Source of the DNA: Bacteroidales bacterium
Lineage (GTDB): Bacteria; Bacteroidota; Bacteroidia; Bacteroidales; Muribaculaceae
Assembly (NCBI GenBank): GCA_900767075.1
Contig: CAAFXX010000255.1
Span: 1 to 11,215 of the forward strand
Direction: 5' to 3'
Length of the DNA: 11,215 nucleotides
The notes beneath the pieces are model-generated. The model worked only from the letters and a program-made list of their open reading frames with translations, searched no databases and was not told where the DNA came from. A program made the translations under genes and the position numbers. Below are positions 1 to 6,530 of the stretch, piece after piece (positions within the stretch are counted from its first letter, which is position 1; the number at the start of each line of letters is the position of its first letter).

Positions 1-216
1 CCAGAAGGCATGCTTGCCTTCGGGTGAATCCCACTTGAAAAGTTCGATTTTAGCGTCGCTCTCAACAGGGCGTGCTATATCCCAATCCTCGCCGTTGACG
101 GTGGCTGCGAGCACATCGGCGGCAAAGCGCGGTGAAATGCTCTCGGCAATCTGATAGGGGGTCGTGCCCTTCTCAAACTGCTTCACGCTTCCGTCGGGAA
201 AAGTTATGTTGATCAT
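1..216 (-). CDS. thrS: Threonyl-tRNA synthetase, N-terminal fragment (runs off window)
   Basis: Threonyl-tRNA synthetase attaches threonine to tRNA-Thr in the cytoplasm. Only the first 72 codons lie in the window. Reading leftward from the ATG at 214-216 gives MINITFPDGSVKQFEKGTT at the start and ends in SPEGKHAFW at the edge. The opening is the TGS domain (about residues 1-62) found at the N terminus of ThrS. The closing HAFW is where ThrS normally continues into its editing domain with an HSSAHLM-type motif, which lies outside the window. The frame is open throughout and the ATG is the only sensible start, since the TGS domain begins directly there. Family assignment is by recognition. A TGS domain alone also occurs in RelA/SpoT and Obg-like proteins, but the N-terminal position and the HAFW tail favour ThrS. 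The gene has a plausible promoter immediately upstream and is not in an operon with anything visible here. Confidence 0.9.
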   Translation of the reverse strand, partial: MINITFPDGSVKQFEKGTTPYQIAESISPRFAADVLAATVNGEDWDIARPVESDAKIELFKWDSPEGKHAFW

Positions 217-266
217 AATCTTATGAGCTGTTATGCTTGTGTTATGTTGTTAAATTCAATAATTGT

Positions 267-275
267 GCAAAGATA
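267..275 (-). promoter_or_regulatory. Putative Bacteroidota -7 box for thrS
   Basis: On the minus strand this reads TATCTTTGC, a full match to the Bacteroidota -7 consensus TAnnTTTG. It lies about 50 bp upstream of the thrS ATG. The partner -33 box is weak: the expected distance shows only TTTT, and the nearest TTTG (minus strand, 290-293) has a spacer of just 14 bp. The match is direct; use as a promoter is inferred. Confidence 0.5.
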
Positions 276-326
276 ACACTTTTTTGCCGCAAATAAAAAT
301 TTAAGTTTAATTGCCACTGATTTTTA

Positions 327-360
327 GGCATCGTTCCTTAAATTTTCGCACCGCTGGGGT
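327..360 (+). repeat. Left terminal inverted repeat of the 732-bp segment
   Basis: Begins GGCATCGTTCC and pairs with 1025-1058 in inverse orientation at 31 of 34 positions. The three differences are all transitions and lie in the inner 13 bases, as expected of end sequences that are most conserved at the tip. Confidence 0.85.
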
Positions 361-451
361 CGCATGCAGGGAGCAGATTCCGCAAGTTGAAGAGGGAGCG
401 ATGCGGGCATCGTGACCGATGAGACTTGGCGGAAGATGCCCCTGCATGCGA
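360..451. other. 92-nt stacked hairpin at the left end of the segment
   Basis: Three helices stack in order. TCGCATGCAGGG (360-371) pairs perfectly with CCCTGCATGCGA (440-451). Inside it, 378-387 pairs with 424-434 over 10 bp with one bulged G. At the tip CGATGC (399-404) faces GCATCG (407-412). This much ordered complementarity is unlikely by chance. It could fold as RNA or as a DNA cruciform. No known RNA family is recognised. Confidence 0.6.
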
Positions 452-783
452 GACTGAGGTAATTTCATAACCTGGAATAATCGGTTGCCCTTAACACTTC
501 AGGGGATATTCCGTTCGGCACGGCACGAAAATTGTGTCAAGACATCCATGCGAATGACAATTGGGATTCGGGTTGCAGTATGGCGCCCCCCCCGGATCCA
601 AGCGGACCTCAGTCTCGGCTGATATTTGAGAAATCGCCGCCTCCCGAAGGCCGCCTCTGTAAATATCCGGTCATATCCGTCCAAGGCCGACAAGGGTTGC
701 CGCGGTGCGATGGAACATGCCCTTCCCATGGTGTCCGAAGTCTCCCTGCAGTGCGTCAAGTCCAATTTCGGCAATCCAGAATT

Positions 784-995
784 CATTCCGCCGGAATGGC
801 GCCGGGTGGTGGAGAGGACTTTCCCCCGGCTCGGAGGCAGACGTAGCACCAATTGCAGCTATGGGCGGTATCTCCGTACCGCCGCACAGATGATCACGGC
901 CGCCTGTATGATGTCCATGCCCCGTTATTTCTGACATCCAGACTGATTTACACCTGCAGTCCACATATCATCCGCCGCCATAGTGATGTGGCGGA
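784..995. other. Three short hairpins in the right half of the segment
   Basis: CATTCC-GCC-GGAATG (784-798), GGCGGTA-6 nt-TACCGCC (864-883) and a CCGCC/GGCGG hairpin at 971-995 whose stem extends to 8 bp with one G-U pair. The first two stems are perfect. They suggest that the interior is structured rather than coding. Either strand could be the functional one. Confidence 0.45.
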
Positions 996-1024
996 CGCAC
1001 CCGTCGTGTCATTATCGGTTCGCC

Positions 1025-1058
1025 GCCCCGGCGGTGTGAAAATTTAAGGAACGATGCC
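1025..1058 (-). repeat. Right terminal inverted repeat of the 732-bp segment
   Basis: Reverse complement of the left repeat with three transitions. Its outer 11 bases (1048-1058) also form a hairpin with a further copy of the same motif at 1062-1072, separated by TTA. Confidence 0.85.
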
Positions 1059-1072
1059 TTAGGCATCGTTCC
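1048..1072. repeat. Perfect hairpin at right boundary: extra copy of the end motif
   Basis: GGAACGATGCC (1048-1058), loop TTA, then GGCATCGTTCC (1062-1072): an 11-bp perfect stem. The right arm lies just outside the inverted-repeat segment and is a third copy of its terminal 11-mer. As a result TTAGGCATCGTTCC occurs as a 14-bp direct repeat at 324-337 and 1059-1072, bracketing the segment. Confidence 0.8.
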
Positions 1073-1106
1073 CGAATAAATGCCGGAACAAGCCCCTATA
1101 GGGTAA

Positions 1107-1159
1107 GGCCCCACGCCGCAAATCCTGCATATGTCATGCCAATTTTGCGGTGTGGGGCC
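1107..1159 (-). terminator. Long GC-rich hairpin downstream of glnA
   Basis: GGCCCCACGCCGCAAA (1107-1122) pairs with 1144-1159 over 16 bp with one G-U pair and a 21-nt loop. It starts 48 bp beyond the glnA stop and is the natural candidate for the end of that transcript. There is no clear U-tract on either side, so it may act as a 3'-end stabiliser rather than a classical intrinsic terminator. A 10-bp palindrome CCCTATAGGG follows at 1094-1103. Confidence 0.5.
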
Positions 1160-1207
1160 TGAAAGTTAATTATATCCGAAGGATTGTTATGTCGGGTGTC
1201 GCGGTCA

Positions 1208-2722
1208 TCAGCCGCAATGCCAGTATTTGCGCACGAGCTTCATCATGGCGTTGTGGTCGCCTTCCGTTTTCTCGCGCAATTCCTCGTCGCGGTAGCTCTC
1301 GAGTTTGGAGATGATGCCGTCGATCATGCGCGAGGAGAAAATGCCTTTCTCTTCGAATACGTCGCGGCTTCCGGCAAGGGCCTTGGCAGAGGCTGCGCAG
1401 CTGTCGGGGAGCGACTGGAGCTCGGCGAGCTGCTGGCGGTGCTCATTGTCATGGATGTTGAAGCCGACATACATCTCTTCGGCGCGTTTGAGGGAATCGG
1501 GGTTCTCGAATCCTTTCCTTGCTGCCACGACCATTCCCGCCATAAGCTGATAGATGTCGGCGCTGCCGTCGGCGGAACGGAGCTCGGCTGTCTGCTTCTG
1601 CGGCATTTTCGTCGAGTTGCCGCGTTCCAGGGGATTGGCGTCGGCGCACATGTCGCCGGCGCATGTCCAGCCCAGGGGCACCCTCACGAGAACCGAGCGG
1701 TTGCGGTCGCCCCAGCATACCGATGTCGGTGCCTCCTGATGGGGCACAAGGCGCAGGTAACTTGTCGGAACCTTGTTGCCCATGGCTGTCAGGGCGGGGG
1801 CATATTCGAGGATTCCGGCTATGGCTTTCTTCGCGGTGTCGCTCAGCTTGACCTCGCCATGCGAGCGGTCGGTCATCTGCTCGATGCCGTCTTTCATGAT
1901 CTGGAAATGTATGTGGAGTCCGCTTCCGGCTTTGCCCACGGTGATTTTAGGGGCGAAAGTCACGTCATAGCCGCGCTTCATGGCTGCGGTGCGGATTATC
2001 CATTTGGCGATCATAAGGTTGTCGGCGGCGTCCGGAGCCGGAATCGGCAGGAACTCGATCTCGTTCTGCTCGTAGATGTAGCCGTCGAGTGTGAAGTTTC
2101 CGACCTCGCTGTGTCCGTATTTGATCTGTCCGCCTGCCTGGGCGATCAGAGCCATACATTCGGTGCGGAAATCGCTGAATTTGGCGAAAGGCGTCGATTC
2201 ATGGTATCCCTTCTGGTCGGAAGCGTGGAAAAGTTCCGGATCACGTTCGATCACGTAATATTCCAGTTCACCCATGGCGTAGAATTCCATGCCTGTCTCC
2301 TCCTTGAAGGCTTCGCATGCTCGGCGCAGCGTATTTTCAGGCGAGGCTTCCATCGGCTGACCCTCCTTGTCGAAGAAAGTGGCGAGCATCGTCACTGTAG
2401 GAATCTCCGAGAATGGGTCGACGAAGGCTGTCGAGAAACGCGGAATTACATAAAGGTCGGAATTGCCGGCTTCGATAAAGGGGAAGAGGCTTGAGCCGTC
2501 GACGCGTTCGCCGAAGGTGAGTATCGTGTCGAGATACTCTTCGGAGTTAATCACGAAGTTCAGCGTCTTCAAACGGTTGTCGTCGGCGGGATACATGAAG
2601 TTCACCATCCGTATTCCGTTCTCGCGGATATAGCGGATAATGTCAGCCTTGCGGAATTCTGCCGAAGGCTTTTCAAGATACTGCACAAGTTTGTTTGGGC
2701 ATAGTCTGATGTCTGTGTTCAT
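1208..2722 (-). CDS. glnA: Glutamine synthetase, class I-like (504 aa)
   Basis: Makes glutamine from glutamate, ammonia and ATP in the cytoplasm, the entry point of ammonium assimilation. The order of glutamine synthetase motifs is intact: GELEYY (151-156, metal-binding glutamates), HSEVG (204-208), EQNEIEFLP (218-226), GSGLHIH (266-272), SYLRLVPHQEAP (321-332, active-site arginine and flexible-loop glutamate), RNRSVLVRVP (340-349) and AELRSADGSAD (379-389). Length is close to the 440-500 of class I enzymes and well short of the roughly 730 of class III enzymes common in Bacteroidales. The tyrosine context used for adenylylation in enteric enzymes (NLYDLPPEE) is not visible, so control by GlnE-type modification looks unlikely. 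The ATG at 2720-2722 follows a good promoter by about 50 bp. The gene appears monocistronic. Some family members act on gamma-glutamyl substrates instead; the complete active site argues for a true synthetase but does not prove it. Confidence 0.88.
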   Translation of the reverse strand: MNTDIRLCPNKLVQYLEKPSAEFRKADIIRYIRENGIRMVNFMYPADDNRLKTLNFVINSEEYLDTILTFGERVDGSSLFPFIEAGNSDLYVIPRFSTAFVDPFSEIPTVTMLATFFDKEGQPMEASPENTLRRACEAFKEETGMEFYAMGELEYYVIERDPELFHASDQKGYHESTPFAKFSDFRTECMALIAQAGGQIKYGHSEVGNFTLDGYIYEQNEIEFLPIPAPDAADNLMIAKWIIRTAAMKRGYDVTFAPKITVGKAGSGLHIHFQIMKDGIEQMTDRSHGEVKLSDTAKKAIAGILEYAPALTAMGNKVPTSYLRLVPHQEAPTSVCWGDRNRSVLVRVPLGWTCAGDMCADANPLERGNSTKMPQKQTAELRSADGSADIYQLMAGMVVAARKGFENPDSLKRAEEMYVGFNIHDNEHRQQLAELQSLPDSCAASAKALAGSRDVFEEKGIFSSRMIDGIISKLESYRDEELREKTEGDHNAMMKLVRKYWHCG

Positions 2723-2775
2723 GGTAAATAATTCAAGGTTGTGGTATAAGAAATCTGTGATTTAAGGTTGTGCGG

Positions 2776-2806
2776 TAAAGTTACAACTTTTTCCCAACAA
2801 TGCAAA
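2776..2806 (-). promoter_or_regulatory. Putative glnA promoter (-33 TTTG, 19 bp, -7 TAACTTTA)
   Basis: On the minus strand TTTG (2803-2806) is followed by a 19-bp spacer and TAACTTTA (2776-2783), close to the Bacteroidota consensus TTTG-N19-TAnnTTTG. The -33 box partly lies within the hairpin at 2805-2843 that ends the upstream TPR gene. The implied 5' leader is about 45 nt. Confidence 0.6.
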
Positions 2807-2843
2807 CGCCGCCGCGAAATTTTTACATTTTCACGGCGGCGTT
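2805..2843 (-). terminator. Hairpin after the TPR gene
   Basis: AACGCCGCCG (2805-2814) pairs perfectly with CGGCGGCGTT (2834-2843). After a C/A mismatch the stem continues for four A/T-rich pairs (2816-2819 with 2829-2832). It begins 24 bp beyond the TPR stop codon at 2868-2870. The following minus-strand sequence has only a short T run, so termination strength is uncertain. Confidence 0.55.
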
Positions 2844-2867
2844 ATGGCTATAATTTTGAGATAGGGG

Positions 2868-4937
2868 TTATTTCATGCGCTTCAGGAGGTTGTAGCTCGG
2901 GAGGACGCCGAGCTCGCCGGCTTTGCTGAGGTCGACGAACGCGAGCCGCTTGTTGCCGTTCTGGAGATAGGTTATGCCTCGGTTGAAATATGCCGGACCG
3001 AACGAAGGGTCTATGCGTAGCGCCTCGGCGTAGCATTGAAGCGCCGATGTGTAGTCGCGCATGTTGTAATAGATGTTACCCTTGTTGAACCAAGCATAGA
3101 GCAGACGCGGGTTGAGCTGGAGCGCGCGGTCGTAGTCGGCGATCACGTCGGAAATCTCCTTGAGCGCAGTCCGGCGGCGAAGCTCGTTGTCGGCTTCCGC
3201 GTCGGTATCGGATGAAACTGTTGCGTTAAGCTGCTGCGAATGTCCGAGTCGTGCGTTGGCACGTGCCATGTAGGCAACCGTGAAACGGGGATCGGTCTCG
3301 ATTGCCTTGTCGAGAGCCTCGATCGCTGCGTCATAATTGCGGAGCATTGTCTGCGTCACGCCCAAGGCGAGATAATCCGCCGGACGTGCCTGACCGTCTT
3401 TTGCCAGACCGTCGTAATATTCCGCGCGACTGAAAAGCTGGTTGATTTCCTTTTCATCTGTCGCCGCCTTCCCGGCTGAAAGATATATGCGCTGAGGGAT
3501 ATAGCCGCGCTGATTGAAATCGTCGAGCTCGCGGAAATAATTGGATACCGACTGAAGGGATTCGGGAGAATCGCTGAACGACAAGGTGTAGTCCGGCTCG
3601 GGTTCCACTTGGATGTCGCGGTTCTGCACGCGTCCCTTGATTTTCTCGTTGTAGGAAAGTTGGGTTTCGGTGGTGTTCCCGGCAGTGACGAGCTGGTTGA
3701 ATCGGTTCATCACATCTTCTTCGCTCTCGTCCTCATTGGGAGTGCGTCCGGCGGAATTCGATTTTCCGGCGGCGATTGTCGGACGGTCGAGCTTATTGAG
3801 GTCGGGATTCTTCACATATTTGCGGACCATTTCGTCGGCAATGCGCACGTGCTGCATCGCCGAGCGCATGTCTCCGAGATTCCTGTATGCCTCTGCAAGT
3901 GCATAATATGCCGGATAGAAACGGGGATATTTCTTCAGGATGGAACCGAACGACTGTATCGCCTCCTTGTTCTTGCCACGCTCGAGGTTGACGAGTCCGA
4001 GGTTGTAGACGGCATGGAAATTCGACGGGTCGAGCTTCAGCACACCCTCAAAGTCGGTCGCGGCGCGGTTCAAATCCTTCACCTCATAGCGCAGCAAGGC
4101 ACGGTTGAACATGGCGGCGGAGTTGTAAGGCTCCAGCTCAAGCGTATAGTTATAATCCGACATCGCTCCGAAATAATCGTCGTTGTTATAGCGGAGGAAT
4201 GCCCGGTTCACGTAAAAGTCGGCTTCCTGTGGCTGAAGGCGTATCGCCTCGTTCATATCTGCAAGAGCCTTCTCCCATTGTTTGCGCGACGCCTCTATTT
4301 CAGCGCGTACCAAGTAGGGCTGGAGCAGCGAAGGGGAAATCTTTGTGGCGTGGTCAAGGTCTTCCATCGCCTTTACGGTATCGCCTTCGAGCATACGGAG
4401 CCGTCCACGGGCGGTGTATCCCTCCTCGAACCCGGGATAATAACGGAGCAGACGCTCGAAGGTGGCGTTTGCAGCCGAGTCACGGCGAAGCTCCGTCTCC
4501 GCCACCGCTTTATAGAATAGGAAGTACTTGTCCTGCGGATTATATTCCAGACCGCGGTCGTAATCGATAATTGCCAGAGAGTCCTGACCGAGGTTCTGAA
4601 GCGCGAATCCTCTTACCTTGTAGCTCTCGGTCTTATATTTGTTGCGCTCTATTGCAAGGGTGCAGTCCTCTTGCGCGCCCTTGTAATCCTCAAGGGAAAG
4701 CTTGGCTATCGCGCGGTAGAAATAAGGGTCGGGAAGGTATGGCTTCGCCTTTATCGCCTGATTGAAGTACTGGATGGCGAGCATGTAGTCCTCCATCGAC
4801 ATGACATTTCTGCCGATGATCACGACCTGTTCGGCGTTGATCTGGGCGTTTGCCCTCAACCCCGGCATTAGGACAAGCAATGTCGCTATTAAGATGAATT
4901 TGATTATATTTTTTTGCACAATTGCAAATTTAGTCAA
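2868..4937 (-). CDS. Exported tetratricopeptide-repeat protein (689 aa)
   Basis: Not a named family; a large TPR scaffold protein, presumably periplasmic or surface-associated. Residues 8-32 form a signal peptide with a hydrophobic core and an ANAQ cleavage-like end. About ten consecutive 34-residue TPR units follow (roughly 36-372), with typical spacing of small residues and Pro at unit ends, as in AIKAKP, GLEYNP, AIRLQP and VLKLDP. A polar linker (about 373-515) rich in Asp, Glu, Asn and Ser contains no obvious motif. Four more TPR-like units (about 516-680) close the protein, the second interrupted by an acidic insertion (568-597). TPR arrays mediate protein-protein contacts; partners are unknown. 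The longest frame starts at a TTG (4935-4937). GTG at 4917-4919 would keep the signal peptide and is equally possible, whereas the first ATG (codon 24) would remove it. The gene is divergent from ndh and followed by its own hairpin. Confidence 0.8.
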   Translation of the reverse strand: MTKFAIVQKNIIKFILIATLLVLMPGLRANAQINAEQVVIIGRNVMSMEDYMLAIQYFNQAIKAKPYLPDPYFYRAIAKLSLEDYKGAQEDCTLAIERNKYKTESYKVRGFALQNLGQDSLAIIDYDRGLEYNPQDKYFLFYKAVAETELRRDSAANATFERLLRYYPGFEEGYTARGRLRMLEGDTVKAMEDLDHATKISPSLLQPYLVRAEIEASRKQWEKALADMNEAIRLQPQEADFYVNRAFLRYNNDDYFGAMSDYNYTLELEPYNSAAMFNRALLRYEVKDLNRAATDFEGVLKLDPSNFHAVYNLGLVNLERGKNKEAIQSFGSILKKYPRFYPAYYALAEAYRNLGDMRSAMQHVRIADEMVRKYVKNPDLNKLDRPTIAAGKSNSAGRTPNEDESEEDVMNRFNQLVTAGNTTETQLSYNEKIKGRVQNRDIQVEPEPDYTLSFSDSPESLQSVSNYFRELDDFNQRGYIPQRIYLSAGKAATDEKEINQLFSRAEYYDGLAKDGQARPADYLALGVTQTMLRNYDAAIEALDKAIETDPRFTVAYMARANARLGHSQQLNATVSSDTDAEADNELRRRTALKEISDVIADYDRALQLNPRLLYAWFNKGNIYYNMRDYTSALQCYAEALRIDPSFGPAYFNRGITYLQNGNKRLAFVDLSKAGELGVLPSYNLLKRMK
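4924..4932 (-). promoter_or_regulatory. -7-like box overlapping the TPR gene start
   Basis: Reads TAAATTTGC on the minus strand, an exact TAnnTTTG match. The nearest TTTG upstream is only 15 bp away, short of the usual 19-20. If used, transcription would begin downstream of the TTG start and near the GTG at 4919, so either the box is fortuitous or the start is downstream. Confidence 0.3.
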
Positions 4938-5078
4938 AATATTCCTACAAATCTGCCAATGCGACTGTTAATTTTTACAAAAACAGAGATGGTATTCTTC
5001 CGTCGGCGGCTGTCAGAACTAATATGATTGAGGAGTGTTTTATTAAGAAAAGAAGCGTCGCTTCAAGGCGCTTTATAG

Positions 5079-5119
5079 TTTGAATCGTCTGATTATAAAG
5101 ATTTGAATTGTCAGATTAT
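5079..5119 (+). repeat. Imperfect tandem repeat at the ndh translation start
   Basis: TTTGAATCGTCTGATTAT (5079-5096) recurs as TTTGAATTGTCAGATTAT (5102-5119), 16 of 18 identical, with a 23-bp period. The second copy ends on the first two bases of the preferred ATG (5118-5120). It could be a duplicated operator or a replication slip; nothing in the sequence decides which. Confidence 0.65.
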
Positions 5120-6380
5120 GGAGAAGATTGTAGTGATAGGAGGCGGATTCGCCGGGCTGAACCTGTGCAAGCATCTGGATCCCAGGAAATATAAGATATG
5201 TCTGGTCGACCGTAACAATTTCCACTATTTCCCGCCGCTGTTCTATCAGGTGGCGTCGTCCGGACTTGTGGAGTCGAACATAAGTTTCCCGTTCCGCCGC
5301 GAGTTCAAGAAGAAACGTTATCTGAGTTATCACATGGGTCATGTGAAAAATGTGGATATCGCGGCAAAAACTGTCACTACCAGCTATGAGACCATCAAAT
5401 ATGACAAGCTCGTGATAGCGGCGGGTTCCACCAACAATTATTTCGGAATGGAGAATCTGGAGCGCGATACTTTCGGAATCAAGACCATTGCCGAGGCTGC
5501 CCATACACGCGACGAGATTCTTGACCGCATGGAGCGCGGCGCCTTGTGTGAGGACCCGGAGCAGAGACGCCGGCTTCTGACGTTCCTTGTCGTGGGGGGA
5601 GGTCCGTCGGGAGTGGAGATTGCCGGTGCGTTGGGCGAGATGAAGAAATATCTTGTGGGCAAGGAATATCCGGAGCTGAGTCCTGACGACGTCACGATCA
5701 CCTTGCTTGAGGCAAGCGGCTCGCTGCTCGGCGCCATGCGCGAGAAATCGCGGAACAAGGCAAAGGAATATCTCGAGGACCTGATGGTCAACGTGCGTCT
5801 CAACACCGCCATGAAAAGTTATGATTCCAAATATGTGACTTTCGGCGACGGCCACAAGGAATATTACGAGACGGTGATCTGGACGGCGGGAGTCATGGGT
5901 GAGCCTATTCCGGGGTTGCCCAAGGAGATGATTGGTCACGGCAACCGCATAATCGTCGACGATTACAACCGCGTCATCGGTGCCGACGATCTCTTTGCCA
6001 TCGGCGATGTGTGCATAATGTCGACGCCCGAGGCTCCGAAGGGGCATCCGCAGATGGCGCAGCCTGCCATACAGCAGGCGCGTAACTTGGCTTCGAACCT
6101 TAATGCCGGTGAATTCAAGAGCCGGTTTATATATAAGGATAAGGGATCGATGGCGACAATCGGAAAGAATAAGGCTGTTGCCGATTTGAAGACAATTTCA
6201 ATGTCGGGATGGGCGGCATGGGCTGTGTGGCTTCTCATCCATCTGATGTCGATACTTGGCATGCGCAACAAGCTGAGTGTCTTGATGAATTGGGGGTGGA
6301 ACTATATCTTCTATTCTACCTCCCTGCGGCTTCTGCTGCGGCCGTCGAAGTATCCGGAGCGGCGACATTGGGGCGATTGA
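5118..6380 (+). CDS. ndh: Type II NADH:quinone oxidoreductase (NDH-2, 420 aa)
   Basis: A single-subunit FAD enzyme at the inner face of the cytoplasmic membrane that passes electrons from NADH to quinone without pumping ions. The FAD-binding fold opens with GGGFAG (8-13) and an acidic residue at the end of the second strand (D31). The NADH-binding fold has GGGPSG (160-165) followed by E198, the residue type that favours NADH over NADPH. TAG (256-258), AIGD (294-297) and AQPAIQQA (314-321, the AQxAxQ signature near the quinone site) follow in the usual order. The C-terminal 60 residues are rich in Trp and Leu (WLLIHLMSI, LRLLLRP), the usual membrane-anchoring part. Length is normal. An in-frame TTG at 5103 would add five residues, but ATG 5118 begins just before the first beta strand and is preferred. 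Divergent from the TPR gene; 150 bp separate it from the lipoprotein gene. Confidence 0.92.
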   Translation: MEKIVVIGGGFAGLNLCKHLDPRKYKICLVDRNNFHYFPPLFYQVASSGLVESNISFPFRREFKKKRYLSYHMGHVKNVDIAAKTVTTSYETIKYDKLVIAAGSTNNYFGMENLERDTFGIKTIAEAAHTRDEILDRMERGALCEDPEQRRRLLTFLVVGGGPSGVEIAGALGEMKKYLVGKEYPELSPDDVTITLLEASGSLLGAMREKSRNKAKEYLEDLMVNVRLNTAMKSYDSKYVTFGDGHKEYYETVIWTAGVMGEPIPGLPKEMIGHGNRIIVDDYNRVIGADDLFAIGDVCIMSTPEAPKGHPQMAQPAIQQARNLASNLNAGEFKSRFIYKDKGSMATIGKNKAVADLKTISMSGWAAWAVWLLIHLMSILGMRNKLSVLMNWGWNYIFYSTSLRLLLRPSKYPERRHWGD

Positions 6381-6452
6381 ACGCAGCGGTGGATTAAACC
6401 TTGTGCGCCTTATTGCCTCTAATAAATTGCAGAATGTAAAAAATAAATCCTG

Positions 6453-6509
6453 ATTGCCGTATGATTGTTCCGAGTATTGATGAACAGGGAGGAAACGGAA
6501 TCCGGCAAT
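6453..6509 (+). promoter_or_regulatory. Nested inverted repeats in the leader of the META lipoprotein gene
   Basis: ATTGCCG (6453-6459) pairs with CGGCAAT (6503-6509), and inside it TTCCG (6468-6472) pairs with CGGAA (6496-6500). Both are perfect and nested, ending 21 bp before the ATG at 6531. It could be a leader stem-loop or a protein-binding site. No clear promoter was found between ndh and this gene. Confidence 0.4.
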
Positions 6510-6530
6510 GGAACTTAAAATAAAAAGTAT

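Larger units (their letters stand above)
327..1058. mobile_element. 732-bp segment with 34-bp terminal inverted repeats, no convincing gene
   Basis: The two ends are inverted copies of each other. Positions 327-360 and the reverse complement of 1025-1058 match at 31 of 34 bases, with the outer 21 identical; both ends begin GGCATCGTTCC. The segment is flanked by TTA on both sides (324-326 and 1059-1061), which could be a 3-bp target duplication, or 2-bp TA. The interior is more GC-rich than the flanks. Its open frames (for example 499-852 and 671-964 minus, 532-846 plus) overlap one another, have no recognisable domain and look like chance. It contains several strong hairpins. The architecture fits a non-autonomous (MITE-like) transposon moved in trans. 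An invertible segment or a structured non-coding RNA gene bounded by repeats are alternatives. I cannot name an IS family from the ends. Confidence 0.55.

Noticed and set aside
499..964. Overlapping frames of about 100 codons inside the inverted-repeat segment
   Set aside because: Frames on both strands overlap heavily and have unusual Arg/Pro/His-rich composition. I recognise no transposase DDE, HUH or recombinase motif. A degraded gene cannot be fully excluded.
327..1072. CRISPR-like or integron attC-like array
   Set aside because: The repeated 11-mer occurs only three times, in mixed orientation and without regular spacers. No integrase or cas gene is nearby.
1184..2494. 436-codon plus-strand open frame
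   Set aside because: It is antisense to glnA, which carries a complete set of glutamine synthetase motifs. The translation has no family character and is explained by GC-rich third positions.
3609..4520. 303-codon plus-strand open frame
   Set aside because: Antisense shadow of the TPR gene.
5073..6047. 324-codon minus-strand open frame
   Set aside because: Mirror of ndh; rich in His and Arg with no domain, while the opposite strand has all NDH-2 motifs.
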